Assembly: GCA_027622975.1 (NCBI GenBank)
Contig: JAQBVN010000020.1
Location: forward strand, 1 to 42,292
Direction: 5' to 3'
Source of the DNA: Bacteroidota bacterium
Lineage (GTDB): Bacteria > Bacteroidota > Bacteroidia > Flavobacteriales_D > Sanyastnellaceae
Length of the DNA: 42,292 nt
The notes below the pieces were generated by a model. It did no database searches and was not told where the DNA came from. It saw only the letters and a list, made by a program, of their open reading frames with translations. The translations under genes were made by a program, and so were the position numbers. Of this stretch, positions 7,946-14,638 are shown piece by piece; position 1 is the stretch's first letter; the number at the start of each line of letters is the position of its first letter.

Positions 7946-7955
<10 letters not shown>
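7524..7955 (+). CDS. Redoxin (thioredoxin-fold) protein coupled to the copper monooxygenase
   Basis: A thioredoxin-fold protein of 143 residues with CxxC as CPIC (C14, C17) right after the first strand (WRVIVFLAPLCPIC). VFPGEEV, a WTPEVFVLDEDN segment holding the cis-proline, and a C-terminal GRVNDYY...TAIGCPI complete the match to the redoxin module that in other bacteria is fused to, or adjacent to, cytochrome/copper-monooxygenase proteins. Here it is a separate gene whose ATG overlaps the monooxygenase stop (ATGA), so the two are translationally coupled. It shows no signal peptide although its partner is exported, which is odd and suggests either a cytoplasmic maturation role or a different export route. 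Its last codons and stop lie inside a GATT repeat tract. Electron donor, chaperone or copper-loading roles are all possible. Confidence 0.8.
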
Positions 7956-8010
<55 letters not shown>

Positions 8011-8101
8011 CTCTCACAGGTTCAGGTCTACAAGCCCTTTGGGAGGGGCCAAAAAAAGGCGCCAACTTGGGAGCCTTTCAATGCTCAGGGAGTTGATAGA
8101 A

Positions 8102-8437
8102 TCAACGGAACTCCCATGTGTAGGTGCCGCCACAAACCGTCTCGATGGTTGTGGTTTGTTCTGTGCAAAGGGTAATCAGGGGAAGATCTGCCTTGACAGT
8201 GTAGGTGCCGGCATCCAACAACACAACCACAGAATCCCCAGGCACGTCCTCGAAGATGGTGGCACCAAGGTCATAGGCCACGACCTCGCCATCGACCTCA
8301 ATGTTGGGCGTGCATGCAGTGTAGTTGATTACTGTCAAAGTTGCCTTGTTACCTTCTTCACAGGCAAGCGGTTCTTCGCAGCCTGTGAAGGCCGCAGCTG
8401 CAGCCACAATGGCCACCATGGTTCCAAATTTCTTCAT
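8102..8437 (-). CDS. Small lipoprotein of unknown function
   Basis: A 111-residue precursor with a lipoprotein signal (KKF start, alanine-rich core, FTGC at 17-20; lipid cysteine C20). The mature part is short, acidic and beta-rich, with five further cysteines (C26, C42, C91, C101 and one nearby), enough for disulfides, and reads like a small immunoglobulin-like or transthyretin-like domain (VDGEVVAYDLG, DAGTYTVKADL). I do not recognise the family. It should sit in the periplasm or on the outer membrane. A TAAATTTT box (8445-8452 on this strand) ends seven bases before the ATG, one base off the phylum -7 consensus. It stands alone, 188 bases after the AIM24-family gene on the same strand. Confidence 0.75.
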   Translation of the reverse strand: MKKFGTMVAIVAAAAAFTGCEEPLACEEGNKATLTVINYTACTPNIEVDGEVVAYDLGATIFEDVPGDSVVVLLDAGTYTVKADLPLITLCTEQTTTIETVCGGTYTWEFR

Positions 8438-8625
8438 TTGTTTGAAAATTTACGTTGCGGCGCGAAGGTACATAGGGACGGGCAGGAAATTCAATGAATT
8501 CCCAGCCAGGGAAGACATTCTCTTGGGGATGCCTGTGTGCCAGTACTTGGTCAAGGCGAGGTGGCGTTTTGAAGTTGTCCACACCTTGAAGTTGTCCATG
8601 CCTTCAAGTTGCCTGTTCGTCGACC

Positions 8626-9420
8626 TCAGTAGTTGTCTCCGTCGATCAGTCGCCCCAAGTTGCCCAAGGGGCTTCGTTCCCCACGAGCTTTCCCGCCTTG
8701 GGAGGGTGCCAACCTTAAAATCCTGTCGGCGAGTCGGCTGAAGGGGAGCGTTTGGAGATACACCGTTCCAGTGCCTCTCAACGTAGCCAAGAAGAGCCCT
8801 TCGCCACCAAACATCATGGAGCGCAAACCGCCGGCAGCTTCAATGTCGTAATCAATCCCAGTGGTAAAAGCCACAATGCACCCAGTGTCCACACGCAGGG
8901 TTTCACCTTGAAGGTGTCGTTCCACCACGGTGCCACCGGCGTGCAGAAAGGCCAAGCCGTCGCCTTGGAGTTTTTGAAGGATGAAACCCTCGCCACCAAA
9001 AAATCCAGCACCCAGTCTGCGATTGAACGCGATGGACACGGATGTCCCTTTGGCTGCGCACAAAAAAGCATCTTTTTGGCACAACAATGTGCCTCCGCGA
9101 TGTCCCAGATGAACAGGCATGATTTTTCCTGGGTAGGGAGAAGCAAAAGCGACTTTGCGTTTGGCCACACCCACATTGGTGAAATGCGTCATGAAAAGCG
9201 ATTCTCCCGCCAGCAGCCGCTTGCCCATGTTCATCAAACCGCCCAAAAACCCGGAAGACGCCGCAGATCCATCGCCCATGCGGGCTTCAAAAGTGATGTC
9301 TTGTTCCATCCAGTTCATCGCGCCCGCCTCGGCGATGACTGTTTCTTGAGGATCCAATTCAATTTCGACGGCTTGAAGGTCGTCTCCGTGGATGGTGAAG
9401 TCGATTTCGTGACTGGTCAT
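8626..9420 (-). CDS. AIM24 / TIGR00266-family protein
   Basis: The 264-residue protein fits the AIM24 family: a beta-rich fold with two similar halves. [12 protein letters not shown] (30-41), the glycine-rich [32 protein letters not shown] and a second [23 protein letters not shown] are the usual signatures. AIM24 in yeast mitochondria affects inner-membrane organisation; bacterial members have no settled function. It lacks a signal peptide. Its ATG overlaps the NOS stop (ATGA), so it is translated together with the nitric oxide synthase. TTG at 9426 is in frame but ATG 9420 is the natural choice. The pairing is the only hint that it has a role connected with NO or with membrane heme proteins, and that is an inference. 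Confidence 0.85.
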   Translation of the reverse strand: MTSHEIDFTIHGDDLQAVEIELDPQETVIAEAGAMNWMEQDITFEARMGDGSAASSGFLGGLMNMGKRLLAGESLFMTHFTNVGVAKRKVAFASPYPGKIMPVHLGHRGGTLLCQKDAFLCAAKGTSVSIAFNRRLGAGFFGGEGFILQKLQGDGLAFLHAGGTVVERHLQGETLRVDTGCIVAFTTGIDYDIEAAGGLRSMMFGGEGLFLATLRGTGTVYLQTLPFSRLADRILRLAPSQGGKARGERSPLGNLGRLIDGDNY

Positions 9421-10655
9421 TTCCAAAGGGATTTGATGTGTTTGGCCATGGAAGAAAAAGGACAGGCTTTGGGTGTCGAATCATCGGCAAAAGCGTCTGG
9501 CGCCAAAAGCCGATGGGTATCTTTGGTTTTGGACCCAAACGTCGTTCCCTGCACTTCCAGGGGTTGTTGGTAAAAGAAATTGGTGTGTGTGACCACTGCA
9601 TTGGAGAAGTGACGATGAAACTGAGGGGTCAAACTTCCGGACATGGGCGGGGTGAGCCACGACCAATCCCCGGGCACCTCGCGCCCTTGTCGCTGCTCAG
9701 CTTGGCACCATAGTTCAAATGCTCTCCCGAGTTCGTGGTGATCTCCAATGGTCACACCAGCCTTGTCAAAACTGTGCAGCAGTGCTTGATTCAATCGAAC
9801 CAAGGCTTCATCCTTCCACAAGGTTCTGTTCCCCTCTGTCGAGATTTGGCATGATGATGCCCATGCTTCAAGAATGTTGTACCTGTCGGGGTCCGTCAAG
9901 TTCCGCGCTGCAATCTCGGTTCCGAGATAATGACCATTGAAGGGTGCGAAGGGATACACAATCCCCCCAATTTTCAACGCCATGTCCGCCAGAATAGGAA
10001 CGGCATACCAACGCAATCCAAGCGATTCCGTTTCCGGAAAATCAGGGTGGGAAATCGGTACTTCGTGGACAGAGAGCCCCCCCGGTTGAAAGGGGTCCAA
10101 AGGAGGAAGTGGCTCTTCGTTGTGTGCAAGAACCCAAGGCAGGGGGGTCCAAGGATTCGGTGCGACTTTCCAACCCTGAGCGAGACAGTAATTTGTTAGC
10201 TCAACACTGTCTGGATCACCCAACACGCTTCCGTCCTCTTGCACAAACCCCGCGTAGCGAATCAGTTGGTGATTCAGCATCCGCCACGGATGTGGTTGGC
10301 CAGGTCTTGAGGGCGGAAAAACAGTCACCACGTTGGCGATTTGTCCACCATTGAAGGCAAGGTCGGCATGCTTCTTCAATTGGAAAATCGCTTCATCAGC
10401 TGTCTCACATTGGCGCGCATCTTGCACTTGCAACGTTCTCCAAAAATGTCTCCCCACACACCTGTTGGAATGTCTCCAAGCCAGCCTTGCCCCAAACATC
10501 AACTCCTTGTAAGTGTGTATGTAAGTGCCAGTTGATTCTATTTCAAGTTTCACGGATTTCCAACGCGCATGAATGTCCGGAACCCAGGCGCCAGCCACAG
10601 CATCTTGAGCCATCAAGTCGAGAAACGCCCGAGCCTCCTTTTTCAACTGCTCCAT
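9417..10655 (-). CDS. nos: Bacterial nitric oxide synthase oxygenase
   Basis: An oxygenase-only NOS of 412 residues converting L-arginine to citrulline and NO with heme and a pterin. [13 protein letters not shown] (60-72) gives the heme-thiolate cysteine C66; GTEIAARNL (245-253) gives the arginine-binding E247; [19 protein letters not shown] (330-348) is the pterin/dimer segment. The spacing matches Bacillus NOS (C62, E243 as I recall) almost residue for residue when translation begins at ATG 10655; the frame stays open to 10844 but would collide with the divergent rluF-like gene. There is no reductase domain, so general flavodoxin or ferredoxin reductants must serve. About 42 residues beyond the usual end include a CPFSS motif at 398-402. 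The AIM24-family gene overlaps the stop. NOS is uncommon in Bacteroidota. Confidence 0.93.
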   Translation of the reverse strand: MEQLKKEARAFLDLMAQDAVAGAWVPDIHARWKSVKLEIESTGTYIHTYKELMFGARLAWRHSNRCVGRHFWRTLQVQDARQCETADEAIFQLKKHADLAFNGGQIANVVTVFPPSRPGQPHPWRMLNHQLIRYAGFVQEDGSVLGDPDSVELTNYCLAQGWKVAPNPWTPLPWVLAHNEEPLPPLDPFQPGGLSVHEVPISHPDFPETESLGLRWYAVPILADMALKIGGIVYPFAPFNGHYLGTEIAARNLTDPDRYNILEAWASSCQISTEGNRTLWKDEALVRLNQALLHSFDKAGVTIGDHHELGRAFELWCQAEQRQGREVPGDWSWLTPPMSGSLTPQFHRHFSNAVVTHTNFFYQQPLEVQGTTFGSKTKDTHRLLAPDAFADDSTPKACPFSSMAKHIKSLWK

Positions 10656-10771
10656 GCCATGGATGCCCGCGAAAGGAGATGCAGGCGGGAGGTGGAAAGG
10701 CGAGGTTTGGGCGTGGGACAGATTCACGTGTCGAAGGTAAGGCGTGGATTGGAGGATGGATAGGCATTCAC

Positions 10772-10779
10772 GACCTTTG
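10772..10779 (+). promoter_or_regulatory. -7-like box GACCTTTG
   Basis: One mismatch from TAnnTTTG, ending five bases before ATG 10785, with a TTG at 10749-10751 twenty bases upstream as a possible -33 element. It predicts a leaderless message. The same octamer occurs upstream of typA at about 28021-28028 on the other strand. Confidence 0.4.
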
Positions 10780-10784
10780 GCAAG

Positions 10785-11516
10785 ATGACAAACGCAACAG
10801 CCCCTGGCACCCGAATCAACAAATTCCTGAGCGAAGTAGGGCATTGCTCACGCAGAGCGGCTGATGCCTTGCTTGAACAAGGGAGAGTGACCTTGAATGG
10901 TGTGGTTCCTGAATTGGGAACCCGAGTTCAACCTGGAGATGTTGTTGCGGTCGATGGCGTGGAGGTGGCCACAGCAGATCAGGAACGCATTGTGCTGGCT
11001 TATCACAAGCCTGTGGGCATCGTTTGCACGACAGATACAAGACGAGAGAAGGACAACATCATCGATGCCATCAATTTTCCATCGAGGATTTATCCCGTGG
11101 GAAGGCTCGACAAAATGAGTGAGGGCTTGATTTTTTTGACCAATGATGGTGACATCGTCAACGACATTCTTCGGGCGCGATATGGTCATGAGAAGGAATA
11201 TCGGGTGACCGTCAACCGCCCACTCACGCCAGAATTCATTCGGCAAATGGCTTCAGGAGTAGAGATTCTTGACACCGTGACGATGCCATGCGAAGTCGAA
11301 GCCTTGGGCACACAGTCCTTTCAAATCATCTTGAAACAAGGATTGAACCGTCAAATTCGTCGCATGTGCGAGGCCTTGGGGTACCGAGTTCGACGCCTGA
11401 AACGCGTTCGCATCATGAACGTCGAACTCGGTGACCTACCGGTGGGTGCCTACCGTGCTTTGGATGATGTGGAGTTGCGCCAAATCCGAGAAATGACCCA
11501 GGAGGCCAAATCCTAA
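10785..11516 (+). CDS. rluF: 23S rRNA pseudouridine synthase, RluF-like
   Basis: This 243-residue protein has an N-terminal S4 RNA-binding domain (about 9-55, INKFLSEVGHCSRRAAD) and a RluB/RluE/RluF-type catalytic domain. The catalytic aspartate is D109 in PVGRLDKMSEGLIFLTNDGD, where KMSEGL in place of the RsuA/RluB DxxTxGLL form points to the RluF branch, which modifies U2604 of 23S rRNA. GLNRQIRRMCEALGYRVRRLKRVRI is the conserved C-terminal motif. It is cytoplasmic. It is divergent from nos, sharing a 129-base intergenic region, and ends 38 bases from the convergent SulP gene. Family is certain; the exact target position is by analogy. Confidence 0.9.
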   Translation: MTNATAPGTRINKFLSEVGHCSRRAADALLEQGRVTLNGVVPELGTRVQPGDVVAVDGVEVATADQERIVLAYHKPVGIVCTTDTRREKDNIIDAINFPSRIYPVGRLDKMSEGLIFLTNDGDIVNDILRARYGHEKEYRVTVNRPLTPEFIRQMASGVEILDTVTMPCEVEALGTQSFQIILKQGLNRQIRRMCEALGYRVRRLKRVRIMNVELGDLPVGAYRALDDVELRQIREMTQEAKS

Positions 11517-11554
11517 GGCTCCCGGCAATCCGTCGATTCAAGGCGATTTGGGCA

Positions 11555-13060
11555 TCAGCGATGCAAGGTGAAATCCACGCCCAGGGCTTCGGATTTTTTC
11601 TGATAGTCTGCCAGAATGTCTTCCACATCAGGATCCAGCGTTTGTGTTCTTCGAGCATCCACCTCGATGTGGTAATCCTCTGGAATGTCAGACAAGGCTT
11701 GACGAATGCCGGCTTTGTGAAGGAAGGTCACGTCTTTCCCTAGGGTAAGCGTGTAAACTTTGCCCTCGTCGTTGCGCTCGATCCCTTCCAAGGGACGCTT
11801 GTAGTGATCCCAAAGAATTGCGACGATGGAGCTTGCCAAGCCAATGCCAATGCCAGTCAACAAATCCGTGGCAACGATGGATACCACCGTGACAACGAAG
11901 GGAATGAATTGACGTCCTCCATGCTTGGCCATGCGCACGAACGTTGCAGGTTTGGCCAATTTGTAGCCCACCACCAACAAGATGGCTGCCAGGCTAGCGA
12001 GGGGTATGAGGTTGAGGATACTGGGGATGGCAAAAACGGCGAGGAGGAGCCAAAACCCGTGAATGATGGCCGAGAGCTTGGTTTTTCCTCCACTTTGGAT
12101 GTTGGCCGAGCTGCGCACAATGACTTGTGTGATGGGCAGACCACCGAGAAATCCTGAAAGGAGGTTGCCAGCACCTTGTGCGAACAATTCTCGGTTGGTG
12201 GGGGTCACCCGCTGTTGGGGGTCTAGCTTGTCTGTCGCCTCGACACAAAGAAGGGTTTCGAGAGAGGCGACAATGGCCATGGTGATTCCCAAAGTCCAAA
12301 CGTCACCACGCCCAAGTGCGGAGAAATCTGGCATGTTCCACAACGTATCGAAACTCTGGCCTTCGGCCAACATGGGGATTTGGACCAAATGATCAGGAGA
12401 CAATTCCCACGCAGTGCCTTGGGTCAGGAGATGGATGGCCACTCCGATTCCCACGGCCCACAATGAGGCAGGAAGAAACTGACTCCATGCTTGTCGCTTC
12501 ATCAAATTCGTTTCCCAAAGAAGCAACAGGGTCAGGCCAATAAGCGAAACCAAGACGGCTGTGGGTTGGAAGGAGTCGAGCATGAGCATCAAGTCCGAGG
12601 CCGTGTTGTGCGTTGCGTCGGTGGCAAACTGAAGCGACCCCTCGGGTTCCTCATCAAAGCCCACAGCGTGAGGGAGTTGCTTGAGAAAAATGATGATGCC
12701 AATGGCTGCAAGCATGCCTTGAATCACAGCCGAAGGGAAGTACAAGCCGATCACACCTGCTCGAAGCAGGCCGAGCACCACTTGAGCCACACCACCAATC
12801 ATCACGGCAACAGCGAACATCTCTAGGGAGGGTAAGCTTTCGATGCCATTGAGAACGATGACAGCCAAACCTGCCGCAGGTCCGCTGACACCGAGAGGGG
12901 AGCCACTGAGTGAACCAACGACAATACCTCCCACGATGCCGGCAATCAATCCGGCAAGGGGAGGGGCTCCTGAAGCCAAGGCAATTCCTAAGCACAAAGG
13001 CAGAGCAACAAGAAAAACGACAATGGAAGAGGGCAAGTCACGCCCAAGCTGTTGAAACAT
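11555..13060 (-). CDS. SulP-family anion (probably bicarbonate) transporter
   Basis: A 501-residue integral membrane protein with about 12 hydrophobic segments. The SulP start FQQLGRDLPSSIVVFLVALPLCLGIALASGAP and SGPAAGLAVIV are clear family marks. A short cytoplasmic C-terminal region (about 430-501, DVTFLHKAGIRQALSDIP) corresponds to a reduced STAS domain. SulP proteins exchange or import sulfate, bicarbonate or other anions. The upstream carbonic anhydrase on the same strand makes bicarbonate the best guess, as such pairs recur in marine bacteria. The start ATG 13060 was chosen because the sequence further upstream is not SulP-like and overlaps a hairpin. A small secreted-protein gene lies between it and the anhydrase. 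Confidence 0.88.
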   Translation of the reverse strand: MFQQLGRDLPSSIVVFLVALPLCLGIALASGAPPLAGLIAGIVGGIVVGSLSGSPLGVSGPAAGLAVIVLNGIESLPSLEMFAVAVMIGGVAQVVLGLLRAGVIGLYFPSAVIQGMLAAIGIIIFLKQLPHAVGFDEEPEGSLQFATDATHNTASDLMLMLDSFQPTAVLVSLIGLTLLLLWETNLMKRQAWSQFLPASLWAVGIGVAIHLLTQGTAWELSPDHLVQIPMLAEGQSFDTLWNMPDFSALGRGDVWTLGITMAIVASLETLLCVEATDKLDPQQRVTPTNRELFAQGAGNLLSGFLGGLPITQVIVRSSANIQSGGKTKLSAIIHGFWLLLAVFAIPSILNLIPLASLAAILLVVGYKLAKPATFVRMAKHGGRQFIPFVVTVVSIVATDLLTGIGIGLASSIVAILWDHYKRPLEGIERNDEGKVYTLTLGKDVTFLHKAGIRQALSDIPEDYHIEVDARRTQTLDPDVEDILADYQKKSEALGVDFTLHR

Positions 13061-13092
13061 GAGAAGAGGGTTGGATTGGAGAACAAGACAAA

Positions 13093-13113
13093 TGCCTGAA
13101 CCGAAGTCAGGCA
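13093..13113 (-). terminator. Hairpin between the small secreted protein gene and SulP
   Basis: TGCCTGA and TCAGGCA form a seven-pair stem with a seven-base loop, followed on the minus strand by TTTGTCTTGTT. The T tract is poor, so it may only attenuate read-through into the SulP gene or act as part of its leader. Confidence 0.45.
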
Positions 13114-13122
13114 ACATTTGCC

Positions 13123-13422
13123 TTAGGCTTCTGGGGGATCCAACAGCGGACGGGCGTCCAGCCGCTCCAACAGGATGACATTGTGCAATTGGGCTACATG
13201 CCAATTCTCGAGGGATGCATGCAAGTACAGGCTTCCGATGAGAAGGTTTTCATCCCATTCAATTTGCCACTCTTCGCTTTCAGTTTCGTTCTCATGCTGT
13301 TCCCACTCGAGCGCACATGGCCCTTGATCCGCATGGATGTTCATCCAAGGAATGGCCAAAAGAGCAAGCCAAAGCGGCAGGCTCATGCAAGGTGAAAACC
13401 ATGAAAACTTCCGTGAATCCAT
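13123..13422 (-). CDS. Small secreted protein of unknown function
   Basis: The 99-residue product begins eight bases after the carbonic anhydrase stop and shares its strand. Residues 1-31 look like a signal peptide (SLPLWLALLAIPWMNIHA), though the true start could be ATG 13386. The mature part is acidic, rich in tryptophan and glutamate (EWEQHENETESEEWQIEWDE), and ends in VILLERLDARPLLDPPEA. I do not recognise a family. Position between carbonic anhydrase and SulP transporter suggests a periplasmic helper or an unrelated passenger. The gene could be non-coding, but the tight spacing, the signal peptide and the absence of an opposing gene favour a real one. Confidence 0.6.
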   Translation of the reverse strand: MDSRKFSWFSPCMSLPLWLALLAIPWMNIHADQGPCALEWEQHENETESEEWQIEWDENLLIGSLYLHASLENWHVAQLHNVILLERLDARPLLDPPEA

Positions 13423-13429
13423 CAAACGG

Positions 13430-14080
13430 TTAGGGTTGAGACGTGAACTGCACTTCACCCGTGGCTACGTTGTACACGCCGCCAGCAATGATGATGCTTC
13501 CTTCATCCTCCAAACCCGCCAAGATGTCGCTTTGTTCACGCAGGGTTTGGCACATGACGCTCACGTTTTCAGCCACGCATGCATTGAGGTTCTCTGCTGA
13601 TCCTTCGGTGCCTCTGTCGCGTTGAACAGTTTCCACGGCAGGCTTGATTTTGGCAAGCAAAGACGTGATGTTGCCGTCTTCAACTCCATTCCAAGCAGCG
13701 CCTACAGCTCCACAAGAGGTGTGGCCCAGCACGACAATCACTTTCGTTCCGGCATACTTGCATGCGTATTCGAGCGATCCAAGCACGTCTTCGTTCACCA
13801 CATTTCCTGCCACGCGCGCGACGAAAAGATCTCCGATTTGGGCGTCAAACACTTGCTCGATGGGTGCTCGGCTGTCGATGCATCCCAACACAGCAGCGTA
13901 CGGGAATTGACCTTGTGCCGCACCCTCGAGCATGGACTGCCGGTCTCGTGAACGGGGGTTTTGATTTTTGAAACGTTCATGACCTTCTACCAGCCATGCA
14001 AAAGCTTCTTTTGCGCCAAGGGCTGTTTGGACATCTTTGGTGACGGTTCCAGACACATCGGAAAACGAGGGAGAGATCAT
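13430..14080 (-). CDS. Beta-class carbonic anhydrase
   Basis: The 216-residue enzyme interconverts CO2 and bicarbonate. Zinc-site residues are C67, D69 and R71 in GCIDSRAP, and H120 and C123 in LGHTSCGAVGAA; VARVAGNVV (87-95) and VAENV complete the beta-class pattern. There is no signal peptide, so it acts in the cytoplasm. ATG 14080 is preferred over GTG 14086. It is the first gene of a probable operon with the small secreted protein and the SulP transporter, giving transport plus hydration of inorganic carbon. This would supply bicarbonate for anaplerotic or biosynthetic carboxylation. Divergent from the Gre-like gene with 111 bases between starts. Confidence 0.95.
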   Translation of the reverse strand: MISPSFSDVSGTVTKDVQTALGAKEAFAWLVEGHERFKNQNPRSRDRQSMLEGAAQGQFPYAAVLGCIDSRAPIEQVFDAQIGDLFVARVAGNVVNEDVLGSLEYACKYAGTKVIVVLGHTSCGAVGAAWNGVEDGNITSLLAKIKPAVETVQRDRGTEGSAENLNACVAENVSVMCQTLREQSDILAGLEDEGSIIIAGGVYNVATGEVQFTSQP

Positions 14081-14191
14081 GAGCACGGTTGTGAATGTGC
14101 GGCCAAAAATAATTGGGGTGGGGGTCTCGTCTCGTCAGGCGATTGTCAAGATTTCTCAAAATCCTCATCGAATCAAGCTATTTTGCCCCGC

Positions 14192-14638
14192 ATGAGAGTC
14201 ACCATCTTGTCTCAACTTCAGGCCGACTTGCGGCGTCAGGAATTCGAGGCGAATCAACGTTTGGATTCGCTGAAGGAGGCACTGGAATCAGAGGCCAAAA
14301 GTACCGCTGGCGACAAGCACGAGACGGGACGCGCCATGATTCATCAGGAGATGGCTCAGGTACACGACACGCTGAAGCGCGTGGAAAGGCACCATGCCGA
14401 TCTTCAACGAATGATTCAATCCGGAAGAATACCGCTTCGCGTGGCGACTGGCGTTTTGGTTGAAACGGATGGGCCGTGGGTATTGCTGGGATTGGGTTTG
14501 GGCCGGTTGGTGGTGAATGATCAAGAGGTGTTGGCGATAAGTGCCGAGGCTCCTTTGGCGCGTCAATTGCAGGGGTGCAAGGAGGGGGATGAAGTCAGGG
14601 TGGGCGCGCAGACTTGGGTCATTCGGCACTTGCACTGA
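14192..14638 (+). CDS. Gre-like (GreA/GreB-related) short protein
   Basis: A protein of 148 residues made of an N-terminal coiled coil (about 5-75) and a compact C-terminal beta domain (about 85-148). The segment AKSTAGDKHETGRAMIHQEM (about 36-55) is the hallmark of a Bacteroidota family that resembles GreA/GreB: coiled coil followed by an FKBP-like domain. Databases often mislabel it 3-oxoacyl-ACP synthase. A role at RNA polymerase is plausible by fold only. The start ATG 14192 is favoured by the family length and by TATTTTG at 14179-14185, which ends six bases upstream. Its 3' end overlaps the convergent beta-mannosidase gene by 20 bases. Confidence 0.75.
   Translation: MRVTILSQLQADLRRQEFEANQRLDSLKEALESEAKSTAGDKHETGRAMIHQEMAQVHDTLKRVERHHADLQRMIQSGRIPLRVATGVLVETDGPWVLLGLGLGRLVVNDQEVLAISAEAPLARQLQGCKEGDEVRVGAQTWVIRHLH

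Noticed and set aside
9417-10844. Longer NOS starting near 10844
   Set aside because: The added 63 residues are not NOS-like and would overlap the divergent pseudouridine synthase; ATG 10655 gives Bacillus-like numbering of C66 and E247.
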